DNA of 64,000 bases from Edaphochlamys debaryana (lineage: Eukaryota > Chlorophyta > Chlorophyceae > Chlamydomonadales). Position numbers and translations under genes: made by a program. This document shows, in pieces, positions 1 to 10,200 of this stretch; position 1 is the first letter of the stretch; each line of letters begins with the position of its first letter. The stretch lies in assembly GCA_016858145.1 (NCBI GenBank), contig JAEHOE010000110.1, forward strand, positions 186,001 to 250,000. The letters are read 5' to 3'. The notes beneath the pieces were generated by a model, which saw only the letters and a program-made list of their open reading frames with translations, had not been told where the DNA came from and searched no databases.

Positions 1-2
1 AC

Positions 3-494
3 GACGAGGGCGACGGCACCACACGGGCGAGCACCATCAAGGTGCACCGCACCAACCTCCCGCTCGGCGACGCATACGCCGTCACGGACTACTTCATCCA
101 GGGCTCCAGCTTTGGCAAGGCGAGGTGGGTGGTGGACCTCCTGCCGCCCAGCGGGCACATCGAGCGGGCCTGCTTGTACGTCATCCTCACGCGCTATGGC
201 TCGATGGACGACGTGCGTCTGCTGCGGCCGCTGTACCCAGCGGGGAACACACACTCGCGAGACATCATTGTCCGCGCCTTCATGCGCGCCGCACACGTGC
301 GAAAGGACCTGCGGGCCGAGCGACGGCTGCTGCTCCGCGGGGCTGCGGCGACGAAGCTGCGTCACGCAGAGGTGTTCCTCGAGGCGGAGTCGCTGGTGGC
401 GACACGTGAGGCCGACGCCCTCGAGGCGGCGGGCTTAGTGCCCGAGGTCGCCGGCAACCGTGCAGCCCGCCACGGCGGCGGTGCCGCCGCCTGA
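3..494 (+). CDS. C-terminal fragment of a Pif1/Helitron-type helicase (5' end outside window)
   Basis: The frame is open from the left edge to a TGA at 492-494. The protein carries AYAVTDYFIQGSSF, which resembles the motif V block of Pif1/RecD-like helicases (usual form AYAITDYKSQG), followed about 30 residues later by LYVILTRYGSMDDVRLLRPL, which resembles motif VI (YVALSR...LRPF). This pairing, with the LRPF-like ending, is typical of helicase domains in Helitron rolling-circle transposons, which are known from Chlamydomonas. Two changes from consensus (TDYK to TDYF, LSR to LTR) and the surrounding repeats suggest an ageing copy. Rep and Walker motifs would lie to the left of the window. A host Pif1 helicase is the alternative. 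The family is fairly sure; whether the copy is intact is unknown. Confidence 0.55.
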   Translation, partial: DEGDGTTRASTIKVHRTNLPLGDAYAVTDYFIQGSSFGKARWVVDLLPPSGHIERACLYVILTRYGSMDDVRLLRPLYPAGNTHSRDIIVRAFMRAAHVRKDLRAERRLLLRGAAATKLRHAEVFLEAESLVATREADALEAAGLVPEVAGNRAARHGGGAAA

Positions 495-559
495 GGCCCG
501 GGCGACGGGCCACAAAGTCGCGGCAGCCGCGGGCTGCGCGCGCACACGGCCGGGGGTCA

Positions 560-820
560 CGTCGGCTTGGGTTGCCACCACCGACGTCGACACACTCCCA
601 GCCAAACTACGGAGGTACTTTGCGGCTGCTGGCGCCAGCAGGTGTGCGGGGAAGGGGAGGGTCGATGCATTGGTACTTCGGCTCCACCGCTCCTTGCTGT
701 CGGCCCCCAGACGCATACCCTCGCCCCTCTCGGGCCCCGGCCCGCCCGCCAGCGCGCTGCGCCTCCAACCGCGAGACTGACCGAGCTGGGCGCGTCGGCC
801 TGGGTTGCCACCACCGACGT
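560..820. repeat. 28-bp direct repeat pair, 233 bp apart
   Basis: Positions 560-587 and 793-820 are the same 28 bp (cgtcgg followed by c/t, then tgggttgccaccaccgacgt) with a single mismatch. They follow the helicase fragment and may be internal repeats of the same decayed element. The rest of 495-2871 shows no gene I can support; 1260-1650 is C-rich and repetitive. Confidence 0.6.
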
Positions 821-1098
821 TCAAGCCTTGCTCGCACTCGCGGACAACGGACACGCAGGGACCGTCAGGTATGACACCGCCGGCTCTTACACACACTCGC
901 CGAGCGACTCGCCCCGCAGCCAACGGCGCCACCCTCGCCTGCGTCTCCCGCAGGTCGGCGGCACGCCATCTCGCCGCCCCGCCGACCTGCCTACCACTCC
1001 TCCGCACGCGACCCCGTGCGCCCTGCGTGTCCAACCTCCCCTTCATCACGACCAAGGCCGACGACCCCGGCGAGCGGGTACGGCTCGTCGGGCGAGGT

Positions 1099-1174
1099 CC
1101 CCGTGCGCGGTGCAGCCGCTGCCGTTGCGCTCGCGCGCAGCGGCGCGGCCGCGGGTTCGACTCCCGCAACGGGG
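1099..1174 (+). tRNA. tRNA-like sequence with perfect B box; probably a pseudogene or SINE head
   Basis: Positions 1151-1167 form a five-pair T stem around loop TTCGACT, giving a perfect RNA polymerase III B box (GGTTCGACTCC). Seven bases on each side (1099-1105 and 1168-1174) pair as an acceptor stem at six of seven positions, and the 76-nt span is right for a tRNA. The middle is wrong: there is no clean D arm, and the best central hairpin is an eight-pair stem with a six-base loop, so no anticodon can be assigned. A decayed tRNA or a tRNA-derived SINE head next to the helicase remnant is the best reading; chance is possible. Confidence 0.25.
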
Positions 1175-2243
1175 TGAGTTCCGCCCTGCATTCCCGCCGA
1201 CCGCGACAGTGGGCATGACGGCGACTACGTGGGCAGGCGCATGCATCACAGCCCGTGTCGCCGACCTCCCTTCACCCTGGGCGCAAGCAACATCGCGACC
1301 CTCCTCCCTGCCCTCTATCTCGAGCAGCCTCTCCCTCTCTCGCAATCGCGTCCCTCGTCACGGCCCATACCAAACCTCCCGTCACCCTGGTCGCGAGCAA
1401 CGCAGCAACCTCGCGCCCCTCCTCCCCTCCCGCGACCTCCCTGCCCTCCTGGCGGGCAGCCTCGCCATCAACCCTCCTCCTCTACCGCGACCTCCCAGCC
1501 TTTCCTGCACCTGGCCTGGTCTTCGCGCCCATGCACGCGCGCGCGAGTCCCCACGGCACCCGCCACCCACCACTGGCTGCTGACCGCCCGCCCTCCCTCG
1601 CTAGCTGGCCTCCCGCGATTAACGGAGCTACGGTCCCCCTCGGGCCTCCAGCCCATGTGACCCTCAGCGGCAACTCACTCTCCAGCCAGATCCCTGGCAC
1701 ACGCAGCTGCCGGTACACTCCCTGCCTTAGCACGCGCAGGCGTCATGTAAAGGCATGAGAGAGCAAGGCGCGACGCCTCCCGAGTCCCGACCCGTGTTCC
1801 CACCCCTAGGCCGGGGAAGCAGTGTCGAGCTATGCATGCAAGTTGCAAACTGCCCGCAGCAATGAGTGCAAACTGCCCGCGTGTCGTGCTGGTAGCTCTG
1901 CGGCTTTAGCCCACGCCAGCACCCAGCAGCTCCAGCTGGGTAGCTTCGCGTGCTCGTCTCGCCAGCTCGTCACGCAGTTCATGCACGCTGCTGCCGTCCT
2001 TGCGAGTTCACGTGTGCCCCGTTGTAGTCGGCTGCTGGGCTACGCTGTGTCAAAGGGGTCACAACCGCTGACCCTTGCCTGTTGCCACAACCTGCTGGCA
2101 AGCAAGGGGCGCACATGACAGGCAATGGCCCGCTGCTGCGGCGCTGCGGTGCTCTGCCCTACTGGCCTCAGCGCCCAGGCACTCAGGCAGGCCGAACCGC
2201 TGTGCACCCAAGTCGGAAGGGTTTGGGCCGTACAACACTCGCC

Positions 2244-2248
2244 TTACA
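2244..2248 (-). terminator. Candidate poly(A) signal (TGTAA) of the IGPD gene
   Basis: TTACA on the + strand is TGTAA on the gene strand, the usual algal poly(A) signal. It lies about 620 nt past the stop codon, a normal 3'UTR length for this lineage. Confidence 0.4.
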
Positions 2249-2871
2249 GCGCTTCTTTGCAATCCGCGCATCTTCAGTCGAGCCGGGCGTTCGCCGCTCA
2301 CTGCAAGGTTGCCCTGAAGCCGACATCTGACAGTTCGCCTCTGCACAACCACACGCCATCCTGCATCCGTCCCGTCCGGGGCGACCCACATCACCTCCCC
2401 CCCCCCGGCGCCCCTAGCACGGCCCTGCAGCAAGGGCACAGGCACCGATATGATATGGTTCCATCCTGGGGGCACGCATATGGGAAGCACGCCAAAGGCA
2501 ACCCAGGCAGACAATCCCCGCAAACCAGAGCCACTAAACCGCAAAACTGCAGGGCCGCCCTTCTTCTGCTAGGCGTGGCAAATGCTTAACGCCCTGCCTG
2601 CCGTTGGAACCGCGCCAAACGCGCCAAGCTGTAAGCTCCCATGCAGTCCGCAGACTTCCAACCCGCGTGCCTTGCTTAGCCAAGCCCTCCCAGAGCCATA
2701 TGCCACGCCACCAAGGGCACCGTCCTCCAACGTTCAAGTACACCCACACCCCTCGCATGCCCGTGCTGGAGACTCCACACCCGCGACCTCCCTCTCCATT
2801 CCTTCTTCCCCTCCCCTTCCCTTTCCCGCTCCCGCTTCCCGCTGCATCAGCATCCTGCACCTCGGCTCCTC

Positions 2872-3609
2872 TCACTGCTGCGTGAGGACGCCCTTAGAGC
2901 TGGCAATCTGCCCAGCGCGCCGCTCGTCGTACTCGCAGGCCCGGCGCAGCGCCCGCGCAAACGCCTTGAAGGTGGCCTCCACGATGTGGTGCGAGTTCTT
3001 CCCCGCCAGCTGCCGGATGTGCAGCGTGGTGCCCGAGGTGTTGGAGAAGGACATGAAGAAGTGCTCCACCAGCTCCGTGTCGAAATTGCCGATCCTCTGA
3101 GCCGGGATCGAGAGGTCGCAGCTGAGGTGTGGTCGCCCTGAGAGGTCCAGCACCACGTGCGTGAGCGCCTCGTCCAGGGGAGCGGAGAACTCGCCGAAGC
3201 GGTGGATGCCCTTGCGGTCGCCCAGGGCCTGGGACATGGCCGTGCCCAGGGCAAGCGCGATGTCCTCCACGGTGTGGTGGTCGTCAATCCAGGTGTCGCC
3301 CTTTGCCCTGACCGTAAGGTCAAAGAGGCCGTGGGAAGCGATCTGGTCCAGCATGTGGTTGAAGAAGCCGACGGGGGTGTCAGCGACACACACACCCGTG
3401 CCATCCAGGTTGATGGTCACCTCCACCTCCGTCTCCTTGGTCTTGCGCTTGACCGTGGCCGTGCGCATCGTCTTCCCCGTGTAAGAGGACACCGGGGCAC
3501 CGTTGGCTGGCGCGGTAGCAGCGCTCGCCGCCACATTCACGCGCCGAGCCCGGCCACGATTGTAGGTGCGCTGTGCGCAAGCGCTTAGGGGCTGCCTACT
3601 GAGCATCAT
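2872..3609 (-). CDS. HISN5: Imidazoleglycerol-phosphate dehydratase, plastid precursor
   Basis: This 245-residue single-exon protein catalyses the dehydration of imidazoleglycerol phosphate to imidazoleacetol phosphate, the sixth step of histidine synthesis. Both family signatures are intact: DDHHTVED at residues 109-116 and [13 protein letters not shown] at 203-215. Their histidine pairs and glutamates bind the two manganese ions of the active site. FFNHMLDQ (82-89) is also family-typical. Residues 1 to about 47 are rich in Ser, Ala and Arg and acid-poor, as expected of a chloroplast transit peptide. The ATG at 3609 is chosen because it gives this leader; the mature domain starts near [11 protein letters not shown]. 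The gene has no introns although nearly every neighbour is intron-dense. It is divergent from the TIR-LRR gene, with 609 bp between start codons. Confidence 0.96.
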   Translation of the reverse strand: MMLSRQPLSACAQRTYNRGRARRVNVAASAATAPANGAPVSSYTGKTMRTATVKRKTKETEVEVTINLDGTGVCVADTPVGFFNHMLDQIASHGLFDLTVRAKGDTWIDDHHTVEDIALALGTAMSQALGDRKGIHRFGEFSAPLDEALTHVVLDLSGRPHLSCDLSIPAQRIGNFDTELVEHFFMSFSNTSGTTLHIRQLAGKNSHHIVEATFKAFARALRRACEYDERRAGQIASSKGVLTQQ

Positions 3610-3957
3610 CCTGGCTGTGGGAGGCTAAGCAGGCGAAGCTGTGCAGAAATGCGCCAACGAGATACGCACGCTAACCGTGGTCGCTTGCGTATGTATGCGC
3701 TCCCTATGTACAGCGAGCTAGTAGTGACTTATGCTGGGCTTAAGCGAGCGGGCCAAGCTATCGAAGCCCGACCTCATCCCAGCCAGGGCCCTCGCCATGG
3801 TTGCACTCAGAATACGCCATCAGCCATACTTTTTACTGGCTGCAAGGCATCAGAGTCACAGAGGGCATAGGCTGTAAACGAGACGCCAGACATTCGCCCA
3901 GTCCGTTGTTTGGCCGCACGCACACAGTCGCCCTTATACCAGTCAAGCGTTTTGCGC

Positions 3958-3963
3958 TATATA
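3958..3963 (+). promoter_or_regulatory. Candidate TATA box upstream of the TIR-LRR gene
   Basis: TATATA followed by GAGGG lies 256 bp before the ATG at 4219, in the divergent intergenic region shared with the IGPD gene. It implies a 5'UTR of roughly 220-230 nt. No transcript data support it. Confidence 0.35.
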
Positions 3964-4218
3964 GAGGGACGAAACAACATCCTGCCAGCGGAGGAGCGAT
4001 GCCGCGAAACCGCACGAATGTGTCACATTTAGGGGCCGCGACGCCCAGCGACGCGCCTTGGCGGTGCTAGCTCACCAGCAGCTCTTCCTAGCCCTCTCAA
4101 CTCCGCAATCCTCACCAGCGCGTATTGACCTGCCCGGGCTGGTTGAGGCGGGCGGGGCGACAGCCCGCGCCATCCGCCTGTGTCGCGCAAGCCCCCCAGC
4201 GCCTCCCGCTTGAACACC

Positions 4219-7200
4219 ATGGCGGAACACGGGGGCGGCGGACGGAAGTCCGTGCACCTCAAGTCAGGTGCGAGGAAATGGGCTTTGGCACGTCACGCAG
4301 GAGCCCGACTCTCGCTGGGGCCAGGGCATTCATGCCCACGGGCGGGTTCGAGGGCATCGATCCTCCTCGACTTCCAACCACGTGGCGGGGCTAACCCCAC
4401 GGATGGCTGCTGCTGCCGGAGTCTCCCGTTCCTCATGGGACGTGGGCGGGACGAGGGGCTCCGGGAGTATGCCGGTCAGCCTTTCGGACGGGGCCAGGGC
4501 GGGTGGGATGCGCGGCCTGGTGGCCGGCTGAGAGGCGGGGAGACGAGGGACGGTTGCTGGCGCCACGTTGCCTTGGCCCCTGCCACCGCCCCATCTAAGG
4601 CAACCCACACCGGCTTACTAAGGAGCGCACGTCCAGGCACGCACACGGTCGCCAGGACAGTAGCAGGCTCCCGGCCACTCGCCAGCTTGCACCCTTCCCC
4701 CTCTAATCAGAGCTCCCCCTCGCTTCTGACCGCTGTGACTGTTTCCCACCCGGGAACCCGCCTCGGTGCCGCCCCGCCGTCGACCGCAATGTGTCACGCC
4801 TGGAGCCTGGACCCTGCCCCGGCCATCCCTTGCACCCACACCCCCACCGCTCACCGCCCCGCGCATGCACCCCTGGTACCTGGTCCCTCCGCCGGCGACC
4901 GCTCTGCGGTGCTCCTGCAGCGCTAGGCCCGACCCCGCCATCCGTTGGGCCCATGCCCAGCCCGCTCACTGCTCCACGCCTTGCCACCTGACACTTCCAA
5001 CACGCGACCGCCACGGGGTGCTCTCTGAACCTTCTCTGGCGCCTGCTAGGCCGCCCGCTAGGGCCCCTCCTGCCCCTCCTGCTTACTCCCCCGCGCCTCG
5101 CCACCTGGTTTCTCCGCAGGCGACCGCAATGTCATGCTCCTGGACAACGGACCCCTGGTGGTGGCGCCGCCGCCCACCCCCGTCAAGCCCCCGACGGCAC
5201 CGCCGCCCCCGCCCGGCGGCGCCGCCGGCGACGGCAAGGCGGCCGGCGGCGGCGGCAAAGCCGGCGGCGGCGACGGCAAGGGCGGTAAGGGCCTGGCGGA
5301 CCCGCTGGCGGAGGGCGCTGGCGGCGCCGCCGCCGCCGCCGACGGCCGCCGCCGCCGCGGCCCCACCACGCATGAGCCTGGCGCCGGTGGCATGAACGAC
5401 CCGCTCGCACACGAGGGGGCGGAGGGGGGCCGGGACGGCGGCTTTGGCCGCGGCGGCGAGGGCGGCGACCCTCTCGGGGACGCCGGGGGCGATAGGGACC
5501 TGGAGCCGGGAAAGATCTACATCAGCCACAAGTGGTCCGTCAACACGCAGGTGGGGGCCGAGGGAGGGGAGGGGAGGGGAGGGGGGGGAAAGGCAGGGGG
5601 AAGGGCAGGGAAAAGGGCAGGGAAGGGTCAGGGGAGGGGGTGCACTGTCCGAATGTCCACAACTGGTCCGTCAACACGCAAGTGGGGGTCGAGCGTGGGG
5701 ACGGGGGACGGGTGTAGCCAGTGGATGGTACGTGCTTTGCCCTGCGGACGGGTTGGAGGGAAATGGGTCTGCCGTGCTGTGGCCGTGGGGCGTGGGGCCA
5801 GTGGGGAGCGATCGGTGCGGACCTGAACATGTCGTACGCGGCAGGGGCCATGCACAGCGTCCCCGAAAACCTGAAAGCAAGGACTCAACCCCACCGCCGG
5901 TGACCGTCCCACGGACCCCACTCCCCACTCCCCATCCCCCACCACCGGTCAGCCTGCTGAGCAGAGACGTGCCCCCGCTCCCCTTGTGCCTCTCCCCCCC
6001 CCCCAGGAATGGATCCAGCGCTGGATCGGCATGTTTGACCGCGCCGGGCTGTCGTACATGCAGTCCGACATGGGGTCAGACGCGTACATCGATGCGCTGG
6101 AGTACCACATCGCGCGATGCGAGTACTGCGTACTGCTCGTCACGAGAGAGTTTGCCGTATCCGTGCACGGGCACCAGAGCCGCCAGCACAAAGAGGTGCG
6201 TACGGACCGGACTGGACCGGACCGGACGGAACGGGTCCGGACAGTACCGGACGGAACCGGACTGGACCGGACTGGACCTGGGAGCCAGGAGCCGTGTGGC
6301 TGCGCTCAGGGGGCCCCAGAGAGCGGGGCTTGGGTTATGTGGGGCGTGCGGACTAGTCCAAACCCGGCTGCACCGGATTGGACCGGACCGGACCGGGGTG
6401 TCAAGGGGGAAGCGGCTCAGACGGGCTGCCAAGGGTCACGCTCACGGGGGGCCAGGGGTCGGGTGGGGTGGGGCCGGGAGCTGGGCTCGAAAGAGCCCAG
6501 TCATGTCCTCCCCAAGCCTCATCATCAGCACCAGCGCCCGGCCCCCGGCCCCAATGCCTCCACTCCTCCACCCTGAACACCCGCCGCGCACGTCCCGTGC
6601 CCCACCCCCTCCCTTGCCCCTTCCACACCCACCCGCTCAGCAACAAACACCCACCCACCCGCCCACCCACCCACCCCCCAGGTCAAGTGGGCCATGAAGC
6701 ACCGCTGCCGCATCGTGCCCATCCTGCACAAGGACCTGGTGGGGAGCAGCCCCTTCTACGACCCGCCGGGTGGGGAGGCGGGAGACGGGAGCCTGGGGGG
6801 GAGGGGGACGGGAAGCAGAGGGAGGGAGGCAAAAAGGAAGAGGAGCTGCGGCAGCGAGGCTTGGGACGCAATCCCATGACCCCCATGTGGGTTGTGGGGT
6901 GTTGGGGAGTGGGGGCGCGGCCCTGGGCGAGGGGGAGGAACGGGAGGAGCAAGGGCAGGAAGGATTGGGGCGCAAGTTATTCCCCGTTACCCCTTGACAC
7001 CTTCCGCCGACATGGACCTCTATGTCATGTCCGCAAGCTTCGCAACCTGCGCTTCCCTGGCGCAGGCGACGCGATCCCGGTCAGCAACAGTCACCCCTTC
7101 ACCCCCCCACGCCCCCCCCCACCCCACCCCCTAGGGAGCCACGTGGCCAAGAGCGGCTCCGCCCTGAGCGACGCGGAGAAGAGCCACCTGGCGCACGCCT

Positions 7201-10200
7201 GCAGGCCCCTGCAGCAGTTCGTGGAGAAGGGTGGGGCGGGGGTTGGGGGGTTGCAGGGGGGTTTGCAGGGGTGCACGGGGGTTGCAGGGGGGGCTGCAGG
7301 GGGGGTTGCGGCGGGGGGGGGGAGCTGCAGGGGCGTTCGCAAGGGGGGGGGGGGGTCCGCACTCCGCAGGGTGCGGGGAGCGGGGTTGGGAGGTCGGCTG
7401 GATTGGCGTAGTGCGGGAAGACGAGCAGCACGGGAGTGGCTTGGGCATGCGGCGTCACCACTCCTTCCCCCTTCCTCACCCCCGCCCCTGCCTGCGCTGT
7501 GTGCTCCCTCCTCCCCCTGTGCCTTCGCCCTCGCCTTTAATCTCTGTCTCCTCTTTCCACCCACCCCAACCAGACCTCCACGACGTCTTCTTCACAAAGG
7601 TGCTGTCCCGCCTGGGCCGCAAGAGCAAGAGCTACGACATCACGCAGGCACGTTCTCGCCCGGGCCTCTTCCCGGGCTTCCCCGGAGCCTCTTCCCCCGC
7701 AAATGGGCTGGACGTGTGTCGTACCAACCCTGCCTACCTTGCCCGGCCTGGCAGGCGCCCCAACTCCGCACTCCGCAACGCACCACAACCCCAACGCATT
7801 TCAAGCACGCACACACATCAAACTTCCACATTAAACCGGCCGGCTACCCGCCGCGCCCACGCCTACTTCCCGGCTTCTCACACCCCAACCCCCCCTTTCC
7901 CCCCCAGGTGAAGGAGCTGCTGGAGCTGGCGGGTCTCACCCGCGCCTTCGAGCTGCTCACGCTGGGCAAGCAGTACGGGGGCGCAGGTGGGGGGGGGCAA
8001 AGGAGGGGGCAGGAAAGGGTTTGTTGCTGAGCGGGATCGGACGCGGAGGAAAGGGGGCAGTGCGTGGGAAGGGTCGAGGGGGGAGGGGGCACGGAAGGGC
8101 TGCTCACGCTGGGCAAGCAGTTCGGGGGCGCATGTGCGAGCGCTTGCGTAGGTTGGGTGGCGTCTATTGGTTCGGGCTGGGGCCTCTCCTCCCCTGCCCG
8201 GCCCTGCCCTGCCCGCGCCTCTCGCTTCACCCGCTACACCCCCAAGCTGCGTCAACCCCTCTGCCCTGCCCCCAACATATCCCCCTCCCTATCCCCTTCC
8301 CCCCTTGCAGGCGTGCAGACGGTCTCCGACCTCAAGAAGCTGTTTGCGGACGACCGCCACGCGGCGGAGCCCAACACCTCCACCTCGGCGGGGCTCTGGT
8401 GGGGAGGGGGGGGGAGGATGGCGGCGGGCGTGCTGAGGGGCGTGTTTGGGGCTGCAGCGGGCGGGCTGTGGTGGGGAGGGGGGGGCGGCATATCCACCTC
8501 GGCGGGGCTCTGGTGGGGAGGGGGGGAGGGATGGCAGCGGGGGGTGTTTGGCGCTTGGAAGCGGCGGGAAAGCACCGGCGGCTGTCTCCAGGGCCCGGCG
8601 TTGTCCGAGCGGTTGCTGCCTCACACCTACAACCCTGCCCAACCCACCCCATCCCACCACTCCTCCCTCCTCCCCCGGTTCACCCCTCTGGGCCAACCAC
8701 CTCAGACCCACAACCCACAACCTTTCCCTCCCGCTTCACCCCCCGCTTTACCCCCCCTTCACCCCCCTTCGCCCCCCTTCACCCCCCTTCACACCCCCTT
8801 CACCCACCCACCCTCAGGTCCTACAAGCTGCAGCTGAGCGCCGCCGAGGAGTCCCGGCTCCGCTCCACCATGGGGGGGTGGCACGCGCTGTCATGCATGC
8901 CGCACTGGATGAGGCACGGGGAGCTGAGCGTGGCGTGCGCGCTGGCGGGGGCGCTGGACGACCAGGTTAGGGGGGTGGGGGGAAGGGAGGGGGAAGGGGG
9001 AGGGTGTAGGGGGGGGGGAAGGGGGGCGCTGGACGACCAGGTGGGGGATGGGGGGAGAGGGGAGGCGGGGAAGGGGGAGGGATGGTGAGAGGCAGAGCAA
9101 GGGGAGCAGCACAGCCCTGGGAGGCCGAGGGCGGGGAGGGCGCCCGCAAGCTGCGCCCTTGCCCGCACTAAAAGTGTAACCCCCCTCGCCCCCCCTCTCC
9201 TCCCCCTCAGATCATTGCCCGTTTCGGCGTGTTGGACATGTCGAGCCTGGGCTCCGCTGGGCTCATGGGGGAGGGGGGCGGCATGACGGTGGCGCGGTTC
9301 GTGGGTGAGCGGGGCCTGGGGCGGGCCTGGGGCGGGCCTGGGGCGGGCCTGGCTGGGCCCGGGTTTGGGTGGGCCTGGAAAGGGCGAGGTTTCTCCCTCC
9401 CTTCCCGCACACCTCCGCACGCTGTGCGTTCCTGGCGCCGGCGACGCGATCCCGCTCAACAACAGATACACCCCTTCCCTGCTCCCTCACAACCCTGCGC
9501 CCCTTCCCGCCCCCACCACCCATGCAGGCGAGTACGCGGGCCTGTGGCAGCGGGACGCCCCCCGCTCCAACAGCCCCGGCCCCGGCGCCTCGCCCGGGGG
9601 GGCAGGGGCCGGGAACGCCCCCCAGCAGCCGCCCGGGGTGTTCCTCACCCACCTGTCCATTGAGGTGTGCCGTGGGCGTGGTGGGGGAGAGCATGGGATG
9701 GGGGCTCGGAATGGGGGAAATGGAGGAGTGACTGGACCTGGGGAGAGCAGCGGCGGCCTCGGGTGACGTGACCGGTACACCCCTCGGAACAAACGCAACC
9801 ACGCCCCATTCCGGTCCCGCATCCCCCAACTGCCCTCACTCGCCCGGACTGCCCACCCACTCCTACCCGCGCCAGCTTCAAACACCAACCCCCCTTCAAC
9901 CCCACCCCACCCCCACCCCCACCCCCACCCCAACCCCAACCCCAACCCCCTTCAGGGCTGCTCCGTGGGCTCCCGCGGCGCCGTGGTCCTCCTGGATGCC
10001 CTGGCGGTGGGCAAGGTGGCGCTGCAGCACTTTGACCTGGCCAAGAACGGGCTGGACCACCAGGTGAGGGGGGGGGAGGGGGGTTGTTTAGAGCTGAGAA
10101 GCGGGAGAGCGTCTTTAGCGGGAGAGGGGTGAGGGTTTTGAAGGGGGGGTTCTAGGCACGTGGGGAGGGGATGGTGGCGGGAGAGGAGGGAGGGGGGCAA

